Below, in pieces: positions 57,098 to 63,880 of a stretch of 64,000 nt of DNA. The DNA comes from Streptomonospora litoralis (GTDB lineage Bacteria; Actinomycetota; Actinomycetes; Streptosporangiales; Streptosporangiaceae), in the NCBI RefSeq assembly GCF_004323735.1, contig NZ_CP036456.1, positions 1-64,000 on the forward strand, given 5' to 3'. The translations under genes were made by a program, and so were the position numbers. Every line of letters begins with the position of its first letter. Positions within the stretch are counted from its first letter, which is position 1. The notes below the pieces were generated by a model. It searched no databases. It was not told the DNA's origin and saw only the letters and a program-made list of their open reading frames with translations.

Positions 57098-57136
57098 TTA
57101 TATCTTAATCATAATAGTTACCTATTCAGATATCAA
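57098..57136 (-). promoter_or_regulatory. Regulon promoter copy P6
   Basis: Minus strand: -35 TTGATA (57131-57136), 17-bp spacer, -10 TATGAT (57108-57113), then TAAGATATAA. Drives the 56803-57063 gene. Confidence 0.9.
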
Positions 57137-57171
57137 TGGATTGGTGGAGGGATTTCACCGAAAACACCAGG

Positions 57172-57387
57172 TCACAGGTACATTCCCAACGCTTCCATTG
57201 CCGCCTGGTACTCCCAGCACGGCCACTCCACGTGGTCGCCCTCCGCGTGGGAGATGTGGCACACCCGGCCTTGCGGGGTGTCCAGCGGCTGGTGGCCCCG
57301 GGTCAGCGCCCGCACCGCTGCGACCGCCCGGGAGGTGTCGCCCTCCTCCTCGATGCGCGCGAGTTCGGCCTCCAGCGCCGTCACCAT
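57172..57387 (-). CDS. Hypothetical small protein
   Basis: A 71-aa protein from ATG 57387 overlapping the upstream gene. A short helical start (LEAELARIEEEGDTSRAVAAVRALTRG) and a C-terminal CWEYQAAMEALG. Family unknown. Last gene of the ParB operon. Confidence 0.55.
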   Translation of the reverse strand: MVTALEAELARIEEEGDTSRAVAAVRALTRGHQPLDTPQGRVCHISHAEGDHVEWPCWEYQAAMEALGMYL

Positions 57388-57785
57388 CGCTTCCCCCGGC
57401 TGGTGGCGTGGCAGTGGCCGCACACCATCCACGGCCACCGGCGGACCCGCTCCGTGCGGCCGCAGCCGGTGCAGCGCCCGCGCAGAACCTCCCGCGCGCC
57501 GACCTTGGGCATGGCCCCGGCCAGGGCGGCGCCGGTATCGGTCGCCAGCGCGGTCACCGCCTCCAGGCCGGCGCCGCAGCAGCGCGACGCCTCCGCCCGG
57601 TACCCGTTCTGGTCGGCGCCCCATCCGCCGGCGGGCGGCTGGGCCCACTCCAACACGCCCTCGACCGCCAGGGCGCCCGTCTGGTGGCAGCGGGCGCACG
57701 TCTCGTCGGGCAGGGGGAAGGTGTAGGGGGAGGGGGCGCGGTCGGGCGGAGGCACCTGCACGTCCTCGCTGTGGTGGTTGCTCAT
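57381..57785 (-). CDS. Zinc-ribbon protein
   Basis: A 134-aa protein from ATG 57785 behind AAGGTG. CARCHQTG and CTGCGRTE ... CGHCHATS provide three CxxC pairs, and CCGAG lies between: a zinc-ribbon pair able to bind DNA or RNA. It follows the ParB gene in the same operon. Confidence 0.65.
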   Translation of the reverse strand: MSNHHSEDVQVPPPDRAPSPYTFPLPDETCARCHQTGALAVEGVLEWAQPPAGGWGADQNGYRAEASRCCGAGLEAVTALATDTGAALAGAMPKVGAREVLRGRCTGCGRTERVRRWPWMVCGHCHATSRGKRW

Positions 57786-57849
57786 GGCTGTCACCTTCTA
57801 TTCGTGGTCGGGGCCCCGGCCCCACGGCAGGGGCCGGGGCGGTCGGGGG

Positions 57850-58779
57850 TCAGGCCGCCGGCTCCTCACCGGCGGCCTCGTCCAGGTCGGGGGAGGCGCC
57901 GGAGGCGGCCATCGCCGCCGCCTTGCGCAGCACCGACTCCGCCTTGCCAGCCGCCTCGCGCAGCGCGGCGATGCGCTGCTGGTACACCCCGGGGCCGGCG
58001 GCGCCGGTCAGCACCCGCGCCAGCTCGGCCGGGTCCGCCTGGGCCAGCTCGTGCAGGATTCCGCCCGCGGACGCCAACCGGTCCACCTGGGAGGTGACCT
58101 GCGCGCGCCGCTTGCGGATCTGCTTCTTCTCCTCCTCGGAGGGCTCGTCGACGTCGAACATGACGCCCTGGTCCTCCAGCTCCCGGCGGGTCTGGGCGAA
58201 CGCTTCGGCGTCGCGGAAGTTGGTGAACTCGCCCTTGATCCACTTGTTGAGGACCAGGCGCTGCCCCTCGGAGGTGAGGCGGCAGACGTAGCCGGCCAGC
58301 CCCGTGGGCAGGTGCTGCTTGTCGAGGGCCTCGCGGGCGGGGCCGATCAGGTTCAGCAGCGGCAGCCGCCAGGTGATGTAGGCGACCGTCTTGCCGACGG
58401 CTGTGGCCACCTCTTCGGTGGTCATGCCGTGCTCGTCGATCAGCTTTGCGAAGGCTTCGGCCTCCTCCATGGGGGTCATGTCGGCGCGTGCGGAGTTCTC
58501 CACCACCGACTCCAGGAAGGTGGATCCGGTGCCGTGCTCGACGACGGCCAGCAGCTCGGTGAGGCCCGCGCGGTGGGCGGCGCGCCACCGCCGCTCACCC
58601 ATGATCAGCGTGTAGCGGCGGCTCGCGCGGTCGTAGCGCACCCGCACCGGCTGCTGCTGGCCGACCGCGGCCAGGGAGCCGGCGAGCTTGTCCAGTTCGG
58701 TCTCGTCGAAGTGCTGGCGGGGCTGGGCGGGATCGCGGTCGATGCGGTCGAGCGGGATGGTCTTCTGCGTGGCGGCCAT
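57850..58779 (-). CDS. ParB-family DNA-binding protein
   Basis: A 309-aa protein from ATG 58779. N-terminal domain with IDRDPAQPRQHFDETELDKLAGSLAAVGQQQPVRVR and MGERRWRAAHRAG (the CTPase/GERR box), then ENSARADMTPMEEAEAF and a helix-turn-helix (MTTEEVATAVGKTVAYITWRLPLL). This is the canonical KorB/ParB plan, about 300 aa. No parA gene is seen in the window. It may act in plasmid-style maintenance or regulation. Confidence 0.8.
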   Translation of the reverse strand: MAATQKTIPLDRIDRDPAQPRQHFDETELDKLAGSLAAVGQQQPVRVRYDRASRRYTLIMGERRWRAAHRAGLTELLAVVEHGTGSTFLESVVENSARADMTPMEEAEAFAKLIDEHGMTTEEVATAVGKTVAYITWRLPLLNLIGPAREALDKQHLPTGLAGYVCRLTSEGQRLVLNKWIKGEFTNFRDAEAFAQTRRELEDQGVMFDVDEPSEEEKKQIRKRRAQVTSQVDRLASAGGILHELAQADPAELARVLTGAAGPGVYQQRIAALREAAGKAESVLRKAAAMAASGASPDLDEAAGEEPAA

Positions 58780-58835
58780 GGCGGGGTCCCTTCTGTGCGG
58801 GCGTGGTCGGAGAGGAGAGGGAGGGTGAGGGGGGC

Positions 58836-58862
58836 GGCGGCGCCCCACCGCGGGGCGCCGCC
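58836..58862 (-). terminator. Terminator after 58874 gene
   Basis: GGCGGCGCCCC with its complement, 5-nt loop. It separates the 58874 gene from the ParB gene; partial read-through is possible. Confidence 0.65.
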
Positions 58863-58873
58863 AGGGCGGGTGG

Positions 58874-59188
58874 TTAGAACAGGGCGGCCGCCCGGACCAG
58901 AGCGCGGACCTGGGTGTCGTGGCGCTCGATGAGGGCATCCAGGTTGTCGGCCTGCTTCTCGTCCGGGGCGGTGATGGCGGAGGCCTGCTCGTCGGGGCCG
59001 GAGTTCAGGGTGGCGTTGATGCGGTCGGCGGTGCGGGTGAGGCGCTCGGCGGCGGCGCGGAGGCGGTTCTCGGTGTCGACGAGGTCGGTGACGAGGGTGT
59101 TGAGGAGATGGGCGGCGGCCCGGTTGGTGCCGGCGAGGTCGAAGATGTCGATGTCCTTGCCGGTGTACTTGCGGATGATGTCCTGCAT
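58874..59188 (-). CDS. Helical early protein
   Basis: A 104-aa protein from ATG 59188 behind GGGAGG. It is almost entirely helical and acidic (LLNTLVTDLVDTENRLRAAAERLTRTADRINATL), so probably a coiled-coil adaptor. Leader of about 39 nt from P7. No family recognised. Confidence 0.65.
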   Translation of the reverse strand: MQDIIRKYTGKDIDIFDLAGTNRAAAHLLNTLVTDLVDTENRLRAAAERLTRTADRINATLNSGPDEQASAITAPDEKQADNLDALIERHDTQVRALVRAAALF

Positions 59189-59223
59189 TTCTGCCTCCCG
59201 GGTGTTTGGGTTGCCGTTCTTTG

Positions 59224-59262
59224 TTATATCTAAATCATAATTCAATATGAATCAAATAGCAA
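59224..59262 (-). promoter_or_regulatory. Regulon promoter copy P7
   Basis: Minus strand: -35 TTGCTA (59257-59262), 17-bp spacer, -10 TATGAT (59234-59239), then TTAGATATAA. Drives the 59188 gene and probably the ParB operon. Confidence 0.9.
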
Positions 59263-59305
59263 TTGGGGGAGGGGAATTGTCCGAACGAATTTCCCTTCCC
59301 CGCGG

Positions 59306-59629
59306 TCAGCGGCTCACATCAGCGCCTCCGGCGCGGTGCACCGGGTGGCCCCGCTCGCCGTCCCGATCCACCTCCCGGCACCTCTCGCACTCCTGAGGAC
59401 AGCGCACGCGGCAGGCGACCATGTGCGCGCACAGCCCACACACCGGATTCACCTTCGGGCTCGCCCACCACCCGCTGACGGCGTGGGCGCACTCCATCCG
59501 CGCCGGCAGGTAGAGCCACCCGCACAGGGTGTACGCGCACAGGGCGCCGCGGCCGCCACCGAGGTCCACCCAGTGCTCGTATCCGGTGATGATGTGCTTG
59601 ACCTCGCCGGACTCGCGGTCGATCGGCAT
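59306..59629 (-). CDS. Cys-rich protein
   Basis: A 107-aa protein from ATG 59629 overlapping the upstream stop. CxxxxC-type pairs (CAYTLCGW, CGLCAHMVAC, CPQECERC) suggest one or two zinc sites. The C-terminus is charged. Last gene of operon P8. Unknown function. Confidence 0.6.
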   Translation of the reverse strand: MPIDRESGEVKHIITGYEHWVDLGGGRGALCAYTLCGWLYLPARMECAHAVSGWWASPKVNPVCGLCAHMVACRVRCPQECERCREVDRDGERGHPVHRAGGADVSR

Positions 59630-59994
59630 CACGCGCCCTCCTCGCCCACGCCCAGCTCCGCCAGGCGCGCCACCAGTTCGCCGCGCAGCCCGAGCGTTTC
59701 GGGGTCGGCCTCGTCCTCCAGGGCGTGCAGCTCCTCGGTCAGCGCCACCGCCTCGCTCACCCGGTCGATGGCCGTGCACGCGGTCTCGTAGGCGATCTGG
59801 AGGATGAGGCGGCCGAAGGTGTGGGCCACCACGGTGCTGGAGCCCAGCCCCTCGGCCTGGGCCGCCCAGTCGGCTGCGGCCTTGGGCGCGGCCGTGTGCA
59901 GGCTGTAGCCGGCCTCCACGTAGGACCGCAGGTGCAGGCGGGCCTTGTCGGCCAGCTCTTCAGGGACGGCGTCGAGGTTCGCGAAGCGTGCCAC
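59629..59994 (-). CDS. Helical early protein
   Basis: A 121-aa protein from GTG 59994 with GAAGGAGC upstream. Mostly alpha-helical (LADKARLHLRSYVEAGYSLHTAA, IAYETACTAIDRVSEAVALTEELHALED); acidic tail. Coupled to the Cys-rich gene. Family unknown. Confidence 0.6.
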   Translation of the reverse strand: MARFANLDAVPEELADKARLHLRSYVEAGYSLHTAAPKAAADWAAQAEGLGSSTVVAHTFGRLILQIAYETACTAIDRVSEAVALTEELHALEDEADPETLGLRGELVARLAELGVGEEGA

Positions 59995-60038
59995 GTGTGC
60001 TCCTTCGGGTCGGTGAACAGAGGAAGAGGAGGGGGAGG

Positions 60039-60067
60039 GGCCCCGCCCGCTGCGTGCGGGCGGGGCC
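60039..60067 (-). terminator. Hairpin after 60074 gene
   Basis: A perfect 12-bp stem (GGCCCCGCCCGC) with a 5-nt loop. Confidence 0.75.
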
Positions 60068-60073
60068 GGTGCG

Positions 60074-60355
60074 CTACCAGTCGAGCGCCTCGGAGGCGAC
60101 GCCGGGCAGGTGCCCGAGCTGGGCGCCCTCGCCGATGTAGACCACCCCCGGCGGCTCCTCGTCCTCGGCGACGCCGGGCTCGGAGCCGGTGGAGGGGGCG
60201 GGGTCGATCTCGGCGACGCCCACCCGGCCGACGCTGTACTCGAACGGCCAGGAAGGCGACTGCGCCAGCCGGACGGGTGCGTCCAGGCCGGCGCCGGCCT
60301 CCTCGGCCGCCGCCTGCAGGGTCGCGATCAGGTCGCGCACGGTCATCTCGTCCAT
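60074..60355 (-). CDS. Small acidic early protein
   Basis: A 93-aa protein from ATG 60355. MTVRDLIATLQAAAEEAG at the start and VVYIGEGAQLGHLP near the end; this pattern recurs in small actinophage early proteins. No domain known. First gene after P8, leader about 67 nt. Confidence 0.65.
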   Translation of the reverse strand: MDEMTVRDLIATLQAAAEEAGAGLDAPVRLAQSPSWPFEYSVGRVGVAEIDPAPSTGSEPGVAEDEEPPGVVYIGEGAQLGHLPGVASEALDW

Positions 60356-60418
60356 GACGGATTCCCCTTCTTCCTCTATTCAGAAATCAACCGGTACGGA
60401 ATATCCGAACCGTCTTTG

Positions 60419-60457
60419 TTATATCCTAATCATAATAACTACCTATCAGGATAGCAA
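60419..60457 (-). promoter_or_regulatory. Regulon promoter copy P8
   Basis: Minus strand: -35 TTGCTA (60452-60457), 17-bp spacer, -10 TATGAT (60429-60434), then TAGGATATAA, slightly different from the others. The spacer side contains CTATC...GATAG. Confidence 0.9.
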
Positions 60458-60515
60458 TAGGAATGGAAGGGGAAATTCAAGATTTTCGCAGGTCACAGGA
60501 GTGAAGGGGTGTCGG

Positions 60516-60556
60516 TGTCGCTATCCGTGTAGCGACCGTTTATGATCGAGATATGA
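60516..60556 (+). promoter_or_regulatory. Regulon promoter copy P9 (autoregulatory?)
   Basis: Plus strand: -35 TCGCTA (60518-60523), 17-bp spacer, -10 TATGAT (60541-60546), then CGAGAT and ATG 60553. GTCGCTA/TAGCGAC forms an inverted repeat around the -35 with a 6-nt centre, a possible operator for the gene's own product. Confidence 0.8.
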
Positions 60557-60969
60557 CCACGAGTGAGAAGGACACCGCGCTAGCCACCATCGGCCGCATC
60601 CACGACGACCGCGCCCGCCTCGCCGACGAAGAGGTCGCCGCCGTCTCCACCGCCCGCCACCACACCACCGCCTGGCGCATCATCGCCGACGCCCTCGGCA
60701 TGGCCCAACCCAACGCCGTCCGAAAATTCGGCAAGCGCCTGGCCACCCCCGGCGAGGCCGGCGACCCCGACCAGGCCCTCAGCGCCCTGCGACGCATCCA
60801 AACCGACCGCGAACACCTCGCCGACGAGGAGCTGCACGCCGTCGCCGCCGCCCGCACCCACGGCGCCACCTGGGACGAGATCGCCGCCCGCATGGGCCGC
60901 AAAACCCCCAACGTGCAGGTGTCGTTCGCGCCCAAGCTCACCACCACCACGACCGTCGCCGACGAGTAG
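60553..60969 (+). CDS. Duplicated helix-turn-helix regulator, candidate controller of the P1-P9 regulon
   Basis: A 138-aa protein from ATG 60553, at the predicted transcription start. It has two related halves: IGRIHDDRARLADEEVAAVSTARHH ... IIADALGMAQPNAVRKFGKRL and LRRIQTDREHLADEELHAVAAARTH ... IAARMGRKTPNVQVSFAPKL. Each ends in a sigma-like helix-turn-helix. It is divergent from the 60355 operon with P8 between. Position and promoter type suggest it controls the early promoters, including its own; no experimental link is known. Confidence 0.7.
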   Translation: MTTSEKDTALATIGRIHDDRARLADEEVAAVSTARHHTTAWRIIADALGMAQPNAVRKFGKRLATPGEAGDPDQALSALRRIQTDREHLADEELHAVAAARTHGATWDEIAARMGRKTPNVQVSFAPKLTTTTTVADE

Positions 60970-61028
60970 CCGACCACCGCTGCGGCTGTGACCCTTCCCC
61001 GGCCGATCCCGACCCCGCAGCCCGGCTC

Positions 61029-61730
61029 TCAGCGCCGCAGCACCTGGGCGTAGCAGCGGCACCGGAAATGCGCCGGCGGCCGCCCGGAGAACGCCTCCCA
61101 GTCCACCTCCCGGAGGGTGAAGCGCTCCCTGCTGCCGATCACCCGGCCGTGGGCGGGCCGGCAGATCGGGCACACCCGTTCGTCGCGGCGCGTGTACCAC
61201 TTCAGGTCGTAGGCGAAGAGGGCGGCGTACCAGGCCCGTCCTGCCGTGTGGGCGCGGGTGATCGCGGTCGCGGTGACGTTCCACACCCGGCTGGCGGTCT
61301 GCTGCACCGCCAGGGCGGGTTCGACGGCGCGCGGCCCGGTCTCCACGTGCAGCCCGCTCGTGGTGATGATGAAGCGGACGTCTTGGCGCAGGTCGACGTC
61401 CGCGGTGAGGTTCGCGGTCTGCGTGTCGTCGGGGATGCCGTCCTGTTCGCGCCCGTCGGGCGGGGGCGCCTCGGTGCGGGCGCCGGCGGCGCCGATGCGC
61501 ACCGCCTGGCGGGCGGCGTTGGTCGCGGTGTCGGTGAGGGCGGCGCGGGCCTCGCGCAGCAGGCGGGCGACCCGGCCGCGCTGGCGGGTGCGGTCGAGGG
61601 GGGTGCGGGGGTTCTGCTCGGCCGCGCGCTGGGCCGGGACCAGGTGGCGTTCGATGTCCTCGCGGGTGGCCTCCTCCATGGCGTTGAGGTCGGGCGTGGT
61701 GTCGTCGGGCTCGGGCAGCGGCATCGCCAT
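61029..61730 (-). CDS. Phage minor head protein (SPP1 gp7 / Mu F-like)
   Basis: A 233-aa protein from ATG 61730 behind GGAGGAAAC. C-terminal DERVCPICRPAHGRVI ... PPAHFRCRCYAQVL is the Mu F/SPP1 gp7 metal-binding motif. It is far from the portal, whereas this gene usually follows it. It may be ejected with DNA or help portal assembly; alternatively an ADP-ribosyltransferase-related head protein. Confidence 0.75.
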   Translation of the reverse strand: MAMPLPEPDDTTPDLNAMEEATREDIERHLVPAQRAAEQNPRTPLDRTRQRGRVARLLREARAALTDTATNAARQAVRIGAAGARTEAPPPDGREQDGIPDDTQTANLTADVDLRQDVRFIITTSGLHVETGPRAVEPALAVQQTASRVWNVTATAITRAHTAGRAWYAALFAYDLKWYTRRDERVCPICRPAHGRVIGSRERFTLREVDWEAFSGRPPAHFRCRCYAQVLRR

Positions 61731-61746
61731 GGCTGTTTCCTCCGGA

Positions 61747-62190
61747 TCAGTCGTCGCCGTCGTCGATCTGGTTGATGATGTGGCGATACCGGGCGGTGGA
61801 GTACTCCAGCAGGCCGAGGATGCGGTGCGGCGGCATCTCGTCCTCGGGGCCCACGCGGAAGTTCACCGACATGCCTTTGTTCTCGGGGGCGAAGGACTCG
61901 GCGGCGCCGATGACGAGGAAGTCGGTGAGGTACCAGCCCTCCTCGATGGCCTCGCCGGTGGTCACGGTCCGGTCGAGGGCGGCGTGGATGCGGGCGTAGG
62001 GGCTCGGCGCCGGAGCGGGGGCCTCAGGCGGGTCGTCGGCGATGCCCCAGTGGGCGCGGCAGGTCATGCACACCACGTGGACTGGCCAGTCGGCCAGGTC
62101 GTCGTGGGTGCGGACGTTGATGACGTCGTAGGTGTGACCGGTGTCGCGGCATTCCTCAGCCGGCTCGGGGGCGGGGTGGGGTGTGGTCAT
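61747..62190 (-). CDS. Hypothetical protein
   Basis: A 147-aa protein from ATG 62190. N-terminal CRDTGHTYDV and CMTCRAHWG form a small Cys/His site; the middle is Pro-rich; the end carries AALDRTVTTGEAIEEGWYLTDFLVIGAAES and an Asp-rich tail. No family recognised. Confidence 0.6.
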   Translation of the reverse strand: MTTPHPAPEPAEECRDTGHTYDVINVRTHDDLADWPVHVVCMTCRAHWGIADDPPEAPAPAPSPYARIHAALDRTVTTGEAIEEGWYLTDFLVIGAAESFAPENKGMSVNFRVGPEDEMPPHRILGLLEYSTARYRHIINQIDDGDD

Positions 62191-62480
62191 GGATGGTCGT
62201 TTCTGTGGTCGGCGTGCTCTTGGGCGCGTTCGGATGCGCGGGCGATGCTGGTGGTCAGGGCGCGGAGAGCGAGGTGGGCGGGCCAGATGAGGCCGACGCC
62301 GATGGCGAAGCCGGCGTTGACGCGGCGCTGGTGAGCGATCCAGTCCAAGTTGCGGGAGCTGACCGGGAACCGTTTGATGTCGCGCGCGGTTTCTCGGGCG
62401 GCCCAGGTGGGTGCGACGCGGGCGAGGCCGTACCAGAGGTAGACGAAGACCAGGGCGAGGGCGATGGCCAGCGTGATCAT
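62187..62480 (-). CDS. Membrane protein
   Basis: A 97-aa protein from ATG 62480 with GGAGG 4 nt upstream. N-terminal helix ITLAIALALVFVYLWYGLA (about residues 2-20), a charged middle and a second hydrophobic segment (GFAIGVGLIWPAHLAL). Coupled to both neighbours. Unknown role. Confidence 0.6.
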   Translation of the reverse strand: MITLAIALALVFVYLWYGLARVAPTWAARETARDIKRFPVSSRNLDWIAHQRRVNAGFAIGVGLIWPAHLALRALTTSIARASERAQEHADHRNDHP

Positions 62481-63067
62481 GACGCCTCCGCGGGGGCGGG
62501 TTCGGCGATGCCGAGGCGGCGCAGGCACACCATGAGGTGGCGGGCGTCGGCGAGCGCGTCGTGGGCGCCGGCCTCCTGGTCGGGAACGGCCGCATCAGGG
62601 CGGTGCGCCAACTCCTGCTGGAGGTCGCGCGTGAACATCGGCAGCCCTTGAGGCAGGCGGATCATCGGCCCCCAGAGCTGGGCGAGGGCGACGTGGTTGT
62701 AGGCCCCGAAGTCGGCCCACAGCTCCGGCTCACCGGCGGCGAGGAGGAACTCCCGCACCTCGTTGGCGACGACCCACCGCGGTTTCACGCGGGCGTCGGT
62801 GTGGTCGGGGCCGACGCTGTTCACCAGCGGTTTCGGCCACTGGCGCTGGCCGGTCTTCAGGTAGGCGTCCACCTGTTTGCGGCCGGTGATGGGCAGGTGC
62901 GGCACGACGTTGCGCATCAGCCAGTCGTGCTCGCGGATGCGGTCCCAGCCGGCGTCGGCGACCACGGCGTAGTACTCGCGGCCGTCCTCGCACACGATGG
63001 CGAGCGAGATCGGGTCGATGACCTTCCCGTCCTCGTGGAACTCGAAGTCGTAGGCATAGCAGGTCAT
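62477..63067 (-). CDS. DEDD-family 3'-5' exoribonuclease-like protein
   Basis: A 196-aa protein from ATG 63067. YDFEFHEDG supplies D-E, WADFGAYNHVALAQ an Asp and AHDALADARH the last Asp: the four acidic residues of the RNase T/oligoribonuclease group, related to polyadenylate-specific 3'-exoribonuclease AS. Size is normal. It may degrade host RNA or participate in phage replication. Confidence 0.75.
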   Translation of the reverse strand: MTCYAYDFEFHEDGKVIDPISLAIVCEDGREYYAVVADAGWDRIREHDWLMRNVVPHLPITGRKQVDAYLKTGQRQWPKPLVNSVGPDHTDARVKPRWVVANEVREFLLAAGEPELWADFGAYNHVALAQLWGPMIRLPQGLPMFTRDLQQELAHRPDAAVPDQEAGAHDALADARHLMVCLRRLGIAEPAPAEAS

Positions 63068-63071
63068 GGCG

Positions 63072-63281
63072 TTACAGGCTCCGGATGACGTTGCGGATGG
63101 GGCGCCGGTGGTCGGCGGTCGGCAGGGTGAGGTGGTCGTCGCCGCCGGGCGGGACGACGATGCTGGGGTGCCGCAGCGGGCAGGGGGCGCCGCCGCGGGT
63201 GTGGTGGGGGTAGAGCAGGTCGGCGGTGGTGAGCGCGACCGTGCGGGAGCAGTAGGGGCACGTGGTGCGGGGGCGGCGCAT
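63072..63281 (-). CDS. Small Cys/His protein
   Basis: A 69-aa protein from ATG 63281. CPYCSRTVALTTADLLYPHHTRGGAPCP has a CxxC...HH...C arrangement of a zinc ribbon; C-terminal half is Pro/Ile-rich. Overlaps the next gene's stop. Confidence 0.6.
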   Translation of the reverse strand: MRRPRTTCPYCSRTVALTTADLLYPHHTRGGAPCPLRHPSIVVPPGGDDHLTLPTADHRRPIRNVIRSL

Positions 63282-63880
63282 CAGTCCTCCTCGGTTCGGG
63301 CGACGATCTGGCGGGTGCCGCAGTGGGCGCAGGGGACCTCGACGAGACCGTCGGGCAGGTGCAGGCGGCGCGTGGACCCGAAGGTGGTGACGTCGATGGT
63401 TTCGCGGACCTGATCGAGGTCGTCGGGGGCGGGGTCGGTGTATCCCTGGGGCGGGGTGTGGTGGCCGCGTTCGTGGCAGTCCTGGCGGTCGTGCCACTGC
63501 TCCAGCTCGGCGACGCGGTGCCCCACGGAGATTCCCGGTGGCGGGGTGCGGTCGCGGTGCCACGCGCGCGCCTCCATGGCGGCCAGGCCGGCGGTTACGA
63601 GGGTGAGCCCCACCCGCAGCGGCGGGAACTCTTCGAGGATCAGAAACGGCAGGCTGGTGAGGGTGAGGACCGTAAGCACCACGGTCCCGACGGCGTGGCG
63701 GCTGAGGCGGGTCCAGCGGCGGCGGGCGTGGTCCAGGGCGGCGACCGCGGCGAGCAGCGCCAGCATGGGCACGGTGAGGATCAGGACGAGCCAGCCGTGT
63801 TCGAGGATGAGGCGCGCGTACATCGCGACCAGTCCCACGGTCGCCAGGCCCAGGACGGCGGGGAGCAGGTAGCGCTTCAT
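63281..63880 (-). CDS. Membrane protein with C-terminal CxxC
   Basis: A 199-aa protein from ATG 63880. Four hydrophobic helices in the first 105 residues, then a charged cytoplasmic part with DCHERGHH and a terminal PCAHCGTRQIV zinc-ribbon-like end. It belongs to the same run as the neighbours. Function unknown. Confidence 0.6.
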   Translation of the reverse strand: MKRYLLPAVLGLATVGLVAMYARLILEHGWLVLILTVPMLALLAAVAALDHARRRWTRLSRHAVGTVVLTVLTLTSLPFLILEEFPPLRVGLTLVTAGLAAMEARAWHRDRTPPPGISVGHRVAELEQWHDRQDCHERGHHTPPQGYTDPAPDDLDQVRETIDVTTFGSTRRLHLPDGLVEVPCAHCGTRQIVARTEED

